Numbered from the stretch's first letter, positions 1 through 8,773 are shown. The stretch is 64,000 nt of DNA from Streptomyces cyaneus (GCF_004028635.1 NZ_RQJW01000005.1:620001-684000), one strand, 5' to 3'. Program-made: numbers and translations. The notes: generated by a model from the sequence alone, not told the origin.

Positions 1-1
1 C

Positions 2-415
2 ATCATCTCGTCCGTCCTCGCCGGGTACGGCTTCGGACTCACCGCCTTCGCCGGTTCGGTCGGCGTCTTCGCGCTCACCGTGTGCGTGTGGACCCTCGCC
101 GAGATCGTCAACGCACCCACGCAGACCAGCCTCGTCGTACGCCTCTCCCCCGTCCATGGGCGCGGCCGCTACCAGGGCATGTACACCATGTCCTGGTCCG
201 TGGCCGGCCTGGTCGCCCCCCTGATGTCCGGCTTCGTCATCGACCGCTTCGGCGCCGAGTGGCTGTGGGGGCTGTGCGCGGTGGTCGGCACGGTGGCGGG
301 GCTCGGGTACGGGGCGCTGATGCGGAGGCTGCCGGACGACACGGGGACGGAGGTGGCCCCGGCCACCGAATCCCCGGCCGGGACCGGGGCGGAGGCGGAG
401 ATGGGCGCGGCCTGA
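2..415 (+). CDS. MFS transporter, C-terminal end (partial)
   Basis: This is the last ~137 residues of a major facilitator superfamily transporter whose start lies before the window. The frame is open from base 2. Three hydrophobic helices are visible, and the segment with GMYTMSWSVAGLVAPL is typical of MFS helix 10 or 11, followed by a final helix and a short Ala/Glu-rich cytoplasmic tail. Family knowledge: proton-driven drug or metabolite exporters of 12-14 helices. The substrate cannot be told from this fragment. The next gene starts about 130 bp downstream and is probably separate. Confidence 0.85.
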   Translation: MISSVLAGYGFGLTAFAGSVGVFALTVCVWTLAEIVNAPTQTSLVVRLSPVHGRGRYQGMYTMSWSVAGLVAPLMSGFVIDRFGAEWLWGLCAVVGTVAGLGYGALMRRLPDDTGTEVAPATESPAGTGAEAEMGAA

Positions 416-547
416 CGCCCCCCTTCCCCCCTTCCCTCCTCTCCGGCCGCCGCTCTTCTCCTACTCCCGCCTGCGTCGCGGGGCGTGCGGGGTATACAAG
501 AGGTTGCGGTACGAGGGCCGTTGGGGCCGCTGGGGTGGGGGTGGGGC

Positions 548-3046
548 ATGACCGACAGTTCCGAGTTGATCTTCGTCAGTCATGCCGGGCCCGACAGCCA
601 GTGGGCGGAGTGGGTGGCGTGGCACCTCCAAGAGGCCGGATACGAGGTCGAGCTGGGCCTGTGGCACTGGCGGACCGGCGACGACTTCGTCAAGAAGATG
701 AACGACGCCATGGCGCGCTGCTCCGCCGTCGTCGCCCTGTTCTCACCCGCCTACTTCGCCCCCGGCCGCTACACGGAGGAGGAGTGGACCGCCGTCGTCG
801 CCCGGCGTGACCGCTTCCTCCCCCTGGTGGTCGAGCCGTTGCAGGAGGGCCAACTGCCTGCCATCCTCGCCGGGCGACTGAGCAAGGAACTCCACGGCCT
901 CGACGAGACCGACGCCCACGCAGCGCTCCTGGAGGCGGTACGCGGGCCCGCCGTGCCCGCCGGCAAACCCGACTTCCCCGGAAAGCCGAAGGGGAAATCG
1001 AGGGCCTGGAAGAGAAAGACTCCGGCCGGCCCCCAACCCCGCTTTCCGTCCGGCACCTCCGACCCCGCCGTATGGGACCTGCGGCAGCGGCGACGCAACC
1101 CGCACTTCACCGGGCGGGACCTCGTCATCGAAGAGGTACGCCGCAAACTGCTCGCCGAACGCCAGGCCGCCGTCCAGGCGCTCAACGGAACCGGCGGCAT
1201 CGGCAAGACCCAGGTCGCGCTGGAGTACGCCTACCGTTTCGCCGGCCAGTACGACCTCGTCTGGTGGGTCGACGCCGAACAGGGGGAGCAGGTACCCGCC
1301 CGCTACGCCGAACTCGCCGCCCGCGTCGGCGTGGCCAAGCCGGACGCCGGTGTCGAGGTCAACGCGCGGTACGCCATGGAGTACCTGCGCACCCACGACC
1401 GGTGGCTGATCGTCCTGGACAACGCGGAGGATCCGCAGCAACTGCGGACCTGGCTGCCGGAGGGGCCGGGGCATGTGCTGATCACGGCCCGCAATCCGGA
1501 CTGGCGCAAGGTCGTGCCGCGACTCCAACTGGGGGTGTTCAGTCGCGCGGAATCACTGGACTACCTCACCGCCCAGCTGCCCACCCTCAACCCCGAGCAC
1601 GCCGACGCACTCGCCGACGCCCTCGGCGACCTGCCGCTGGCACTGGCGCAGGCGGCGGGCGTGATGAGCGAGGGAATGCCGCCGGAGCAGTACCTGCGCG
1701 TTCTGGAGACGCACACCGCCAAGCTTCTCGATCGCGGCGAGGTGTACGACTATCCAGCCTCGCTCGCGGCCACGGTCACCATCGCCACGGACCGCCTCGA
1801 CGCCGAGCATCCGGAGGCGACGGCGGTGCTGCGGCTGGCGGCTTTCCTCGGGCCCGAGCGGATTCCGACGGCTTGGCTGGTGGCGGGGCGGGCGGAGCTG
1901 GTGACGGTCGGTGGAGACCCGGACGACTTCCTGTGGCCGCAGAGCGCCCTCAATCCGCTGGCCCGGTACGGGCTGGCTGTGGTGGGGCCCGACGCGTTCC
2001 AGGTGCACCGGCTGACTCAGGCCGTGGTGCGGGACAAGGCGAGCGGCGAAGCAGCGGGTGCGCTGCAGGACGACGTGGCCGTTCTGCTGACTGCCCTCGA
2101 TCCGGGTGATCCGGAGCTGCCCGAGACGTGGCTGGGGTGGACGACGCTCACGCAGCATCTGATGGCGACGCTTCACCTCATGGGTGACAGGGCAGAACTG
2201 CGCCCTGTGCTGCTGAGGGCAGCCGTATATCTCGTCCGAAGCGCTCAGCCCCAGGTCGCGCGCGACCTGGCCAGCACCCTGCACGAGACGTGGACTGCCT
2301 CTTTGGGCGATGACCATCCCGACGCTCTGCACGCCGCCCACATGCTGACCTGGGCTCTGGACGGTTTGTGGGCCCATGAGGAGGTTTTGCCGCTCGTCGA
2401 GGACGTCCTGGAGCGGCGCCGCAGGGTTTTGGGCGAAGACGATCCCGAGACGCTCAGCTCAGCGCATGACCTCGCTACCACCTTGGGGCACTTGGAAAGA
2501 TTCACCGAAGCGCACGTCATGCACGAGGCAGTCCTGGCCAGGCGCATGGCGGTACTGGGCGACGATCATCCCGCCACGCTTTACTCCGCCTACAGTCTCG
2601 GGGTTGCCCTGAGCAAAGTCGGTCGACATGACGAAGGACTCCGCACACTGACCGACGTCCTGGAACGACGACGGAGAGTGCTGGGAAACGACCACCCAGA
2701 CACCTTGCGCGCCATCCAAAGCATCGCCTTCGTTCAGATCGCACTCGGTCGCCATGACGAAGCCCACCGCACACTGACCGACGTCCTGGAACGACACCAG
2801 AGAGTGCTGGGAAACGACCACCACGACACCGTTACCTCAGCTGACTTCCTCGCCAGGACTCTGTACCACCTGGGCCGGCATGCTGAGGCGGAGCGCCTCC
2901 AGAAGTCCACGAGACTCCGCATCCGCGAAACCCTGGGAGCCGACCACCCCCTGTACGGCATCGTCACACACGGCCTCGTCGAGACGCTCCATGCCCAAGG
3001 CAAAACCTACGAAGCCCAGAAGCTCACAAGGAAACGCCGCCGCTGA
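548..3046 (+). CDS. TIR / NB-ARC / TPR protein (STAND-type)
   Basis: An 832-residue signalling NTPase. Residues ~5-130 form a bacterial TIR domain (FVSHAGPDSQWAEW, then SPAYF and EEEW). Residues ~185-450 form an NB-ARC-like STAND ATPase with Walker A GTGGIGKT at 214-221 and Walker B LIVLDNAED near 290. Residues ~560-830 are tandem 42-residue TPRs of the kinesin-light-chain type with repeated LG-DHPDT motifs. I chose the ATG at 548; a GTG 63 bp upstream is in frame but would add a Gly-rich tail unlike TIR starts. This TIR-NB-TPR layout is known from Streptomyces proteins of FxSxx-COOH RiPP loci and from candidate antiphage sensors. No radical-SAM or RiPP gene is adjacent. At 38-47 (LWHWRTGDDF), where NADase TIRs carry a catalytic Glu, none is present, so enzymatic NAD cleavage is doubtful. 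Confidence 0.88.
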   Translation: MTDSSELIFVSHAGPDSQWAEWVAWHLQEAGYEVELGLWHWRTGDDFVKKMNDAMARCSAVVALFSPAYFAPGRYTEEEWTAVVARRDRFLPLVVEPLQEGQLPAILAGRLSKELHGLDETDAHAALLEAVRGPAVPAGKPDFPGKPKGKSRAWKRKTPAGPQPRFPSGTSDPAVWDLRQRRRNPHFTGRDLVIEEVRRKLLAERQAAVQALNGTGGIGKTQVALEYAYRFAGQYDLVWWVDAEQGEQVPARYAELAARVGVAKPDAGVEVNARYAMEYLRTHDRWLIVLDNAEDPQQLRTWLPEGPGHVLITARNPDWRKVVPRLQLGVFSRAESLDYLTAQLPTLNPEHADALADALGDLPLALAQAAGVMSEGMPPEQYLRVLETHTAKLLDRGEVYDYPASLAATVTIATDRLDAEHPEATAVLRLAAFLGPERIPTAWLVAGRAELVTVGGDPDDFLWPQSALNPLARYGLAVVGPDAFQVHRLTQAVVRDKASGEAAGALQDDVAVLLTALDPGDPELPETWLGWTTLTQHLMATLHLMGDRAELRPVLLRAAVYLVRSAQPQVARDLASTLHETWTASLGDDHPDALHAAHMLTWALDGLWAHEEVLPLVEDVLERRRRVLGEDDPETLSSAHDLATTLGHLERFTEAHVMHEAVLARRMAVLGDDHPATLYSAYSLGVALSKVGRHDEGLRTLTDVLERRRRVLGNDHPDTLRAIQSIAFVQIALGRHDEAHRTLTDVLERHQRVLGNDHHDTVTSADFLARTLYHLGRHAEAERLQKSTRLRIRETLGADHPLYGIVTHGLVETLHAQGKTYEAQKLTRKRRR

Positions 3047-3051
3047 CCCCA

Positions 3052-3513
3052 TCACGGATGCATCCGCGCCCCCTTAACCACCTTGTCCACCGCGTTCCTG
3101 GGCCCGTACACAGCCACCCCCACCAAGTCCAGCTCCCCCGTCCCCACCGCCCGCACCGCCGCCCGGTTGTCCCGGTCGTTCCCCGTACCGAACAGATCAG
3201 AGGTGAACACAGCCCGCGGCAGCGCACGCGACAGCACACGCGCGTGCGCCGCCGTCAACGTCTCCTTCGTCCCCTCGAAGACCAGCACAGGCTGCCGGAA
3301 CATCGGCAGATAGCCCACCCCGTCCGCGTCCTCGTACGGCTCCCCGATCACCTCAGGTACCTCCGTCCCCAGCCCACTGACCAGGAACGCGGTTACATTC
3401 AGCCGCTGCCAGGGCTCCAGGTCCTCCCTCAGCAGCACGGCGATCTTCGTGTCGAATCGGATGGGCTCGGTGCTCGTACCGCTCGTACCGCTCATGTCGC
3501 TCGTCTCGCTCAT
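3052..3513 (-). CDS. DUF2000 family protein
   Basis: A 153-residue soluble protein matching the DUF2000 family by overall pattern (FDTKIAVLLREDLEPWQRLNV near the start, then a conserved Pro/Gly-rich middle and VYGPRNAVDKVVKG at the C-terminus). The family has a PTH2-like fold and no established activity. I chose the ATG at 3513, which gives MSETSDMSG; longer in-frame starts run into the divergent regulator gene. It is transcribed away from the AraC gene, which starts 49 bp away. DUF2000 genes commonly sit beside an AraC regulator, which suggests control by that neighbour. Confidence 0.8.
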   Translation of the reverse strand: MSETSDMSGTSGTSTEPIRFDTKIAVLLREDLEPWQRLNVTAFLVSGLGTEVPEVIGEPYEDADGVGYLPMFRQPVLVFEGTKETLTAAHARVLSRALPRAVFTSDLFGTGNDRDNRAAVRAVGTGELDLVGVAVYGPRNAVDKVVKGARMHP

Positions 3514-3562
3514 ACGACGAGACTGCCGACCGCCCCACGACCTCGTCTTGTACGTTCTTTGC

Positions 3563-4375
3563 ATGGCCGCCCGGCAGGAAGTCACGCAGGAAGTCACCGC
3601 GTGGCGCCCCCGCGTCCCGGGCGTCACCGAGGTCTTCCACGCCCACTTCACCGAGTACGCCTACCCGATGCACGTCCACGAGGCCTGGACGCTGCTCATC
3701 GTGGACGACGGTGCCGTGCGCTACGACCTCGAACGGCATGAGCACGGCACCCCGCACGACACCGTGACCCTCCTCCCGCCGCACGTCCCGCACAACGGCT
3801 CCCCCGCCACCTCGCACGGTTTCCGCAAGCGGGTGTTGTACCTGGACAGCAGTCGGCTGGGCGAGGACCTGATCGGGCGCGCCGTTGACTCCCCCGACCT
3901 CCGCGATCCCGTACTGCGGCTGCGCGTCGGCCGGCTGCACACCGCGCTCGCGCAGCCCGGCGACGAACTGGAGGCGGACAGTCGGCTGACCCTCATCGGT
4001 GACCGGTTGCGCGCCCACCTGCGGCCCGAAGCCGTCACGGACGACGTCCCGCGGCGCGACCCCGCCCTCGCCCGCCGGCTGCGTGAGCTTCTCGACGAGC
4101 GCGTCGTACAGGGTCTCGCCCTCGACGAGGCGACCGGGCTGCTGCACGCCCACCCGGCCCATCTCGTACGGTCGTTCAGTACCGCGTACGGCATCGCCCC
4201 GCACCAGTACCTGATGTCCCGCCGTGTCGACCGGGCCCGGCGGCTGCTCCTGGACGGCCGGTCGCCGGCCGACGTGGCCGCCGCGACCGGGTTCTACGAC
4301 CAGGCCCATTTCACCCGGCACTTCCGGAAGTTGGTAGGGGTTCCGCCGGGGCGCTACCGCAGCAGCGCGCGCTGA
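3563..4375 (+). CDS. AraC family transcriptional regulator
   Basis: A 270-residue DNA-binding regulator. The N-terminal half is a cupin-type sensing domain (residues ~20-110, with HVHEAWTLLIVDDG and the LLPPHVPHNG turn). The C-terminal ~100 residues carry two helix-turn-helix motifs of the AraC type, ending in the signature GFYDQAHFTRHFRKLVGVPPGRYR. The ATG at 3563 was chosen because upstream in-frame codons lie inside the divergent DUF2000 gene. The 49-bp shared intergenic region (3514-3562) presumably holds both promoters. The inducer is unknown; the DUF2000 gene is the likely target. Confidence 0.9.
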   Translation: MAARQEVTQEVTAWRPRVPGVTEVFHAHFTEYAYPMHVHEAWTLLIVDDGAVRYDLERHEHGTPHDTVTLLPPHVPHNGSPATSHGFRKRVLYLDSSRLGEDLIGRAVDSPDLRDPVLRLRVGRLHTALAQPGDELEADSRLTLIGDRLRAHLRPEAVTDDVPRRDPALARRLRELLDERVVQGLALDEATGLLHAHPAHLVRSFSTAYGIAPHQYLMSRRVDRARRLLLDGRSPADVAAATGFYDQAHFTRHFRKLVGVPPGRYRSSAR

Positions 4376-4434
4376 GCGTCGTACAGATCGCGCGGCCGTA
4401 CGGCCTCCGTGGCGCCGTTAGTACAGACCTGAGA

Positions 4435-4935
4435 TCAGTCGGCGGGGCGCTGGGTCAGATGGGCGAACGCGTCCAGGTTGCGCGTCGACTCGCCGCGCGC
4501 CACCCGCCACTCGTACTCCTTGCGGATCGCGGAGGCGAAGCCCAGCTCGAGGAGGGTGTTGAAGGCGCCGTCCGCCGCCTCCAGGACCTGGCCGAGGAGG
4601 CGGTCGATCTCGTCGGGGGTGATGGCCGACAGGGGGAGCTTGGCGGTGACGTAGATGTCGCCGAGCCGGTCGACGGCGTAACTCACGCCGTACAGCTTGA
4701 GGTTGCGCTCCAGGAGCCAGCGGTGGACGCCGGGCTCGTTCTCGTCGGGGTGGCGGATGACGAAGGCGTTCAGGGAGAGGGAGTGGCGGCCGACGAGCAG
4801 GGAGACCGTCGTCGACAGCTTGCGGGTGCCCGGGAGCTTGACGACGTAGTTGCCGGGGGCGGGGCTCTCCCACTCCAGTTCGGCGTCCTTCAGGGCTCCC
4901 TCGACGACCTGCGCCGCCTTGTGTGCGTCAGCCAT
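4435..4935 (-). CDS. YbjN domain protein
   Basis: A 166-residue YbjN/secretion-chaperone-like protein (KLPGTRKLSTTVSLLVG, then RWLLERNLKLYGVSYAVD and DIYVTAKLPL). The fold resembles type III secretion chaperones, and actinobacterial members are usually of unknown role. The ATG at 4935 overlaps the last 8 bases of mshA (stop at 4928-4930), so the two are translationally coupled and form one transcript read leftwards. The pairing with mshA looks conserved in Streptomyces as I remember it. No catalytic motif is visible. Confidence 0.85.
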   Translation of the reverse strand: MADAHKAAQVVEGALKDAELEWESPAPGNYVVKLPGTRKLSTTVSLLVGRHSLSLNAFVIRHPDENEPGVHRWLLERNLKLYGVSYAVDRLGDIYVTAKLPLSAITPDEIDRLLGQVLEAADGAFNTLLELGFASAIRKEYEWRVARGESTRNLDAFAHLTQRPAD

Positions 4936-6265
4936 GGTGGGAGCGTACGCGACGCCTGTGGGCGTGGGTCGCGGCCACATATACGTCCGCCGTGGCGGCG
5001 GCCGCGGTGTCCCAGCCGAAGGACAGGGCGTGCCGGGCTGCGGCCTCTCCCATCCGGGGGGACAGGTGGGGGTCGTCGGCGAAGGCGTGCAGCACGCGTG
5101 CGTAGTCGGCCGGATTGTGGCCCTGGACCAGGTAGCCCGTACGGCCGTCGCGGACCGCCACCGGCAGGCCGCCCACCGCTGCCGCCAGCACGGGTGTGCC
5201 GGCCGCCTGCGCCTCGATGGCCACCAAGCCGAAGGATTCGCTGTACGACGGCATGACCAGCAGCGATGCCGCCCTGAACCAGTCGGCGAGCTGCTCCTGG
5301 CCGACGGGAGGGCGGAACCGTACGACATCCGCAACGCCCAGGCGGGCGGCCAGCTTCTGCAGGCCCTCCGGCTTGGCGAGGCCGCTGCCGCTGGGGCCGC
5401 CCACGATCGGGACGAGGATGCGGGAGCGCAGCTCGGGGTGCTCGTCCAGGAGGACGGCCACCGCGCGCAGGAGGATGTCCGGGGCCTTCAGGGGCTGGAT
5501 ACGGCCCGCGAACAGGGGGATCAAGGCGTCCTGCGGGAGACCCAGGCGGGCTCGGGCTGCGGCGCGGCCGTCGGCGGGCGAGAAGCGGTCGAGGTTGACG
5601 CCGGGGTGGACCACGGCGACCTTGTCGGGGGCGGCGGCGTAGTGCCGTACGAGTTCGTCGGCCTCCTCTGCCGTGTTGGCGATGAGGCGGTCCGCCGCCG
5701 TGACGATCTGGGTCTCGCCGATGACTCGTGCGGCGGGCTCGGGGGTGTCGCCGTCGGCCAGGTTGGCGTTCTTGACCTTGGCCATCGTGTGCATGGCGTG
5801 CACCAGGGGGGCGCCCCAGCGCTGGGCGGCCAGCCAGCCGACGTGGCCGGAGAGCCAGTAGTGGGAGTGGACCAGGTCGTAGTAGCCGGGGCGGTGGCCG
5901 GCCCAGGCCTGCATCACGCCGTGGGTGAAGGCGCACAGCTGGGCGGGGAGGTCCTCCTTGTTGAGGCCCTCGTACGGGCCCGCGTCGATGTGGCGGACGA
6001 GGACGCCGGGGGCGAGCTCCACGACGGGCGGGAGGTCTGTGGCGGTCGTGCGCGTGAAGATCTCGACCTCGATGTTGATCGCGGCGAGGCGCTGTGCCAG
6101 CTCGACGATGTATACGTTCATGCCGCCGGCGTCGCCTGTGCCGGGCTGGTGGAGCGGTGAGGTGTGCACCGAGAGCATGGCGATGCGGCGGGGGCGGCGG
6201 TGCAGGCGCAGCCGGTGGGGGGCGGCCTGGGAGCGACGCCCGAGCCTGCCGACGTACTGGCTCAC
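4928..6265 (-). CDS. mshA: D-inositol-3-phosphate glycosyltransferase MshA
   Basis: A 445-residue GT4 glycosyltransferase that joins GlcNAc from UDP-GlcNAc to 1-L-myo-inositol-1-phosphate, the first step of mycothiol synthesis. Seen: the N-terminal HTSPLHQPGTGDAGGMNVYI acceptor-site segment, FAGRIQPLKAPD linking the Rossmann halves, and the EX7E nucleotide-sugar motif in SYSESFGLVAIEAQAAGTPV. The start is the GTG at 6265, preceded by AAGGAGG eight bases upstream; a longer in-frame start lacks a ribosome site. A GGAAT-N19-GTT element 60-90 bp upstream fits a SigR (thiol-oxidative stress) promoter. mshD, the last enzyme of the pathway, is near 59.4 kb. Confidence 0.95.
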   Translation of the reverse strand: MSQYVGRLGRRSQAAPHRLRLHRRPRRIAMLSVHTSPLHQPGTGDAGGMNVYIVELAQRLAAINIEVEIFTRTTATDLPPVVELAPGVLVRHIDAGPYEGLNKEDLPAQLCAFTHGVMQAWAGHRPGYYDLVHSHYWLSGHVGWLAAQRWGAPLVHAMHTMAKVKNANLADGDTPEPAARVIGETQIVTAADRLIANTAEEADELVRHYAAAPDKVAVVHPGVNLDRFSPADGRAAARARLGLPQDALIPLFAGRIQPLKAPDILLRAVAVLLDEHPELRSRILVPIVGGPSGSGLAKPEGLQKLAARLGVADVVRFRPPVGQEQLADWFRAASLLVMPSYSESFGLVAIEAQAAGTPVLAAAVGGLPVAVRDGRTGYLVQGHNPADYARVLHAFADDPHLSPRMGEAAARHALSFGWDTAAAATADVYVAATHAHRRRVRSHHG

Positions 6266-6328
6266 GTGGCGTTCCTCCTTGCTGCGGGCATGCCGGACGG
6301 AGGGTCCTCGCGCCCTCCAAGGCGGTGC

Positions 6329-6355
6329 AACGCCGGAGGTAGGGGTTCCCATTCC
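6329..6355 (-). promoter_or_regulatory. SigR-type promoter of mshA
   Basis: Read leftwards, GGAAT (6355-6351) is followed after 19 bases by GTT (6331-6329), matching the GGAAT-N18/19-GTT consensus of the disulfide-stress sigma factor SigR. It lies about 65 bp before the mshA GTG. Known biology: mycothiol genes belong to the SigR regulon in S. coelicolor. The match is by eye. Confidence 0.6.
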
Positions 6356-6491
6356 TGGTGGGGCGGTTTTTGCCGAGGCGTTACCGGGGTTCGCTCAACT
6401 GTTCGGGGGTGGGCTGCGTTGTCGGGTGCGTTGTCGAGTGCGTGTAGGTGGCACGGTCCGACGGTCGGAGCAGCCGCATACCCTCGTATGC

Positions 6492-7310
6492 ATGACATCC
6501 CGCGCCTTCGCCCGACCTGTGGGCACCGTCACGCGCGGGACCACCAATCCCAATCGGCTGCGCCGTATGGATCGCTGGATCGCCGCCACGTACGGGGGCG
6601 AGTTGCGGCGGGCCGTCGAGCCCGTCGCCGTGGATCTCGGGTACGGCGCCGCCCCCTGGACCGCCGTGGAGCTGCTCGCTCGGCTGCGGTCCGTCGCACC
6701 CCGGGCGCGTGTGGTCGGGGTGGAGATCGAACCGGCTCGGGTCTTGGCTGCGAAGCCGTACGAGCGGGAGGGGCTCGTGTTTCGGCACGGGGGGTTCGAG
6801 ATTCCCGTTCCGCAGCGGCCGCTGCTCGTGCGGGCGGCCAATGTGCTGCGGCAGTACGAGGAGGGGGAGGTCGCCGGGGTCTGGGAGCGGCTGTGTGCTC
6901 GGCTCGCGCCGGCCGATCCGGGGGGCGGGTCCCGTGGGGGGCTGCTCGTCGAGGGGACCTGCGACGAGATCGGGCGTCGGCATGTGTGGGTCGCGCTCGG
7001 GCCGGAGGGGCCTCGTACGGTGACCTTCGCGACCCGGCTGGGCTCGCTGGAGCGGCCTTCGGATCTCGCCGAGCGTTTGCCGAAGGCGCTCATCCATCGC
7101 AACGTTCCCGGCGAGCCCGTCCATGCCTTTCTGCGCGACTTCGACCGCGCCTGGGCCGCAGCCGCGCCCTATGCGTCGTACGGGGCACGGCAGCGCTGGA
7201 TCAGGGCGGTGCGTGACCTCGCCGTCGACTGGCCGGTGGCGGACGGGCCGGTGCGGTGGCGGCAGGGTGAAGTGACCGTGCGGTGGGAGGCGTTGGCGCC
7301 GCGCGCCTGA
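6492..7310 (+). CDS. Class I SAM-dependent methyltransferase-like protein
   Basis: A 272-residue protein with a Rossmann-type start (VAVDLGYGAAPWTAVELLARL at ~45-65, which resembles the SAM-binding motif I) and VVGVEIEPARV as the motif II acidic strand. It contains RAANVLRQYEEGEV and a later LLVEGTCDEIGRRHVW segment where methyltransferases have motif IV/post-I. No target-specific motif is visible, so the substrate is unknown. The ATG at 6492 is the first codon after the divergent mshA promoter region; an out-of-frame ATG lies 4 bases earlier. It is single and divergent from mshA. Confidence 0.75.
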   Translation: MTSRAFARPVGTVTRGTTNPNRLRRMDRWIAATYGGELRRAVEPVAVDLGYGAAPWTAVELLARLRSVAPRARVVGVEIEPARVLAAKPYEREGLVFRHGGFEIPVPQRPLLVRAANVLRQYEEGEVAGVWERLCARLAPADPGGGSRGGLLVEGTCDEIGRRHVWVALGPEGPRTVTFATRLGSLERPSDLAERLPKALIHRNVPGEPVHAFLRDFDRAWAAAAPYASYGARQRWIRAVRDLAVDWPVADGPVRWRQGEVTVRWEALAPRA

Positions 7311-7485
7311 CTTGGCGACTCGGGCGGAACGATCTGAGGGAGTCGTTCGTCACAAAGGCGGGGAGATCGTCATGACGGGGAGGGAACGGGGGGAAGCAGA
7401 CCTCTGTCACTTTGCGCGTCGCCATGGCACGATCCCCCGAGCGTTCGTAAGTTACTGACGGGACATCAGTTTGGGGGCAACAGGT

Positions 7486-8565
7486 ATGGGTTCGGGCAAG
7501 CGCGGCCTGATCACTGCAGCTGTGACCGTCGTCTGTGCGGTCACCGTGCTGGCGGCGCCAGGCACGGCGTTCGCGGCGCCCTCCCCGTCACCCAGTACCT
7601 CACCCTCGTCGCCCTCGACCACCGTGTCGAACAAGGACCTTGAGGCCGTGCGCCAGCGGCTCGAGAAGCTCTACCACGCCGCGGCCGTCGCCACCGACGA
7701 GTACAACGCCGCCGAGGAGGCGGCCGAAAAGCAGTCCGCCGAGATCGTCGCGCTGGCGAAGAGGATCGTCAAAGGACAGGAGCGGCTGGCCGCGTTGAAG
7801 AAGCGGGCCGGGGCCGCGGCCGCCGCGCAGTACCGGTCCGGCGGGCTGCCCGACGAGGCGAAGCTGATGCTCAGCGACGACCCGCAGGCGTTCCTCGACG
7901 GTACGGGCCGGGCGTTGCAGGGGCAGCGCGCGACCAAGGGGCTGCTGGCGGAGATGACCCGCATCCAGCAGGACTTGGAGTTGTACGCCAGGGACGCCTC
8001 CGCCCAGTGGAAGAAGCTGGAGGCCGGCCGCAAGGCCAAGGCCGCCGCCCAGAAGAAGATCGAGAAGCAGATCAAGGCGGCCGAACAGCTCGAATCCCGG
8101 CTGGAGGAGGAAGAGAAGGAGCGCCTCGCCGAGCTGGAGAAGGAGGCCGCCTACAAGGCGCAGACCGCCTGGCTGGACTCCGGCATCCTGGAGGACATCA
8201 AGGGCGAGGCGTCCGAACAGGGGCGCAAGGCCGTCGAGTACGCCACGGAGCAGCTGGGCAAACCCTATGAATGGGGCGCCGAGGGGCCGAAGACATACGA
8301 CTGTTCAGGGCTTACGTCACAGGCCTGGGCCAGCGCCGGGCAGGGGATTCCGCGGACCTCGCAGGAGCAGTGGAAGCAGCTGAAGCGCATCGACATCGAG
8401 GACATGCGCCCCGGCGACCTCATCATCTACAACGGCGACGCCAGTCATGTGGCCATGTACATCGGCGACGGCGCCATCATCCACGCCCCACGCCCGGGGC
8501 GGACGGTGACGGTCGCGGGGGCCGGCTCGATGCCGATTCTCGGGGTGGTTCGGCCCGATGCGTGA
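7486..8565 (+). CDS. Secreted NlpC/P60 family peptidoglycan hydrolase
   Basis: A 359-residue secreted cell-wall hydrolase, predicted to cut within peptide stems of peptidoglycan. An N-terminal Sec signal peptide (Lys/Arg, then LITAAVTVVCAVTVLA, cleaved near AFA-AP) is followed by a Ser/Pro linker. Next comes a long charged coiled coil (residues ~45-235). The C-terminal ~115 residues are an NlpC/P60 domain with catalytic Cys in YDCSGLTSQAW, His in SHVAMYIG and the polar third residue region in IIHAPRPG. The start is the ATG at 7486; a TTG 15 bp upstream is less likely. The architecture is like RipA or CwlO-type hydrolases, whose coiled coil restrains activity. Confidence 0.92.
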   Translation: MGSGKRGLITAAVTVVCAVTVLAAPGTAFAAPSPSPSTSPSSPSTTVSNKDLEAVRQRLEKLYHAAAVATDEYNAAEEAAEKQSAEIVALAKRIVKGQERLAALKKRAGAAAAAQYRSGGLPDEAKLMLSDDPQAFLDGTGRALQGQRATKGLLAEMTRIQQDLELYARDASAQWKKLEAGRKAKAAAQKKIEKQIKAAEQLESRLEEEEKERLAELEKEAAYKAQTAWLDSGILEDIKGEASEQGRKAVEYATEQLGKPYEWGAEGPKTYDCSGLTSQAWASAGQGIPRTSQEQWKQLKRIDIEDMRPGDLIIYNGDASHVAMYIGDGAIIHAPRPGRTVTVAGAGSMPILGVVRPDA

Positions 8566-8690
8566 GGATTCCGTCGATGTGTGAGGCTCCGGCTCCCCCG
8601 AGCGCGAGGATTCCCTGAGCCGCGAGGATTCCCTGTGGCCCGGGATTTTCCTGTGGCACGAGGATTTCCTGATACGTGCGGATTCAGGGC
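8559..8690. repeat. Degenerate short tandem repeat (GAGGATTCC units)
   Basis: Starting at the stop codon of the NlpC/P60 gene, about seven imperfect units of roughly 17-20 bp carry the core CGAGGATTCCCTG or variants (GTGAGGATTCC, GCGAGGATTCC, CCGCGAGGATTCC, CGGGATTTTCC, CGAGGATTTCC, TGCGGATTC). The units are A/T-richer than their surroundings. No open frame with coding character runs through them. Confidence 0.6.
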
Positions 8691-8760
8691 GTCTTGTAAT
8701 GGCTGCCGTGACCCCCGCCACGTGACCCACCCCACGTCACATCGCCCTCAAACGCTGGGT

Positions 8761-8773
8761 GAACGTGACGTTC
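8761..8773. promoter_or_regulatory. Palindrome upstream of the phosphatase gene
   Basis: A perfect inverted repeat GAACGT-G-ACGTTC lies about 190 bp before the response-regulator/phosphatase start, in an otherwise featureless part of the 8566-8961 intergenic region. It could be an operator, but only its symmetry supports that. Confidence 0.3.

Noticed and set aside
7311..7485. c-di-AMP (ydaO) riboswitch upstream of the NlpC/P60 gene
   Set aside because: Such genes often carry one in Streptomyces, but the conserved ydaO core is not visible here.
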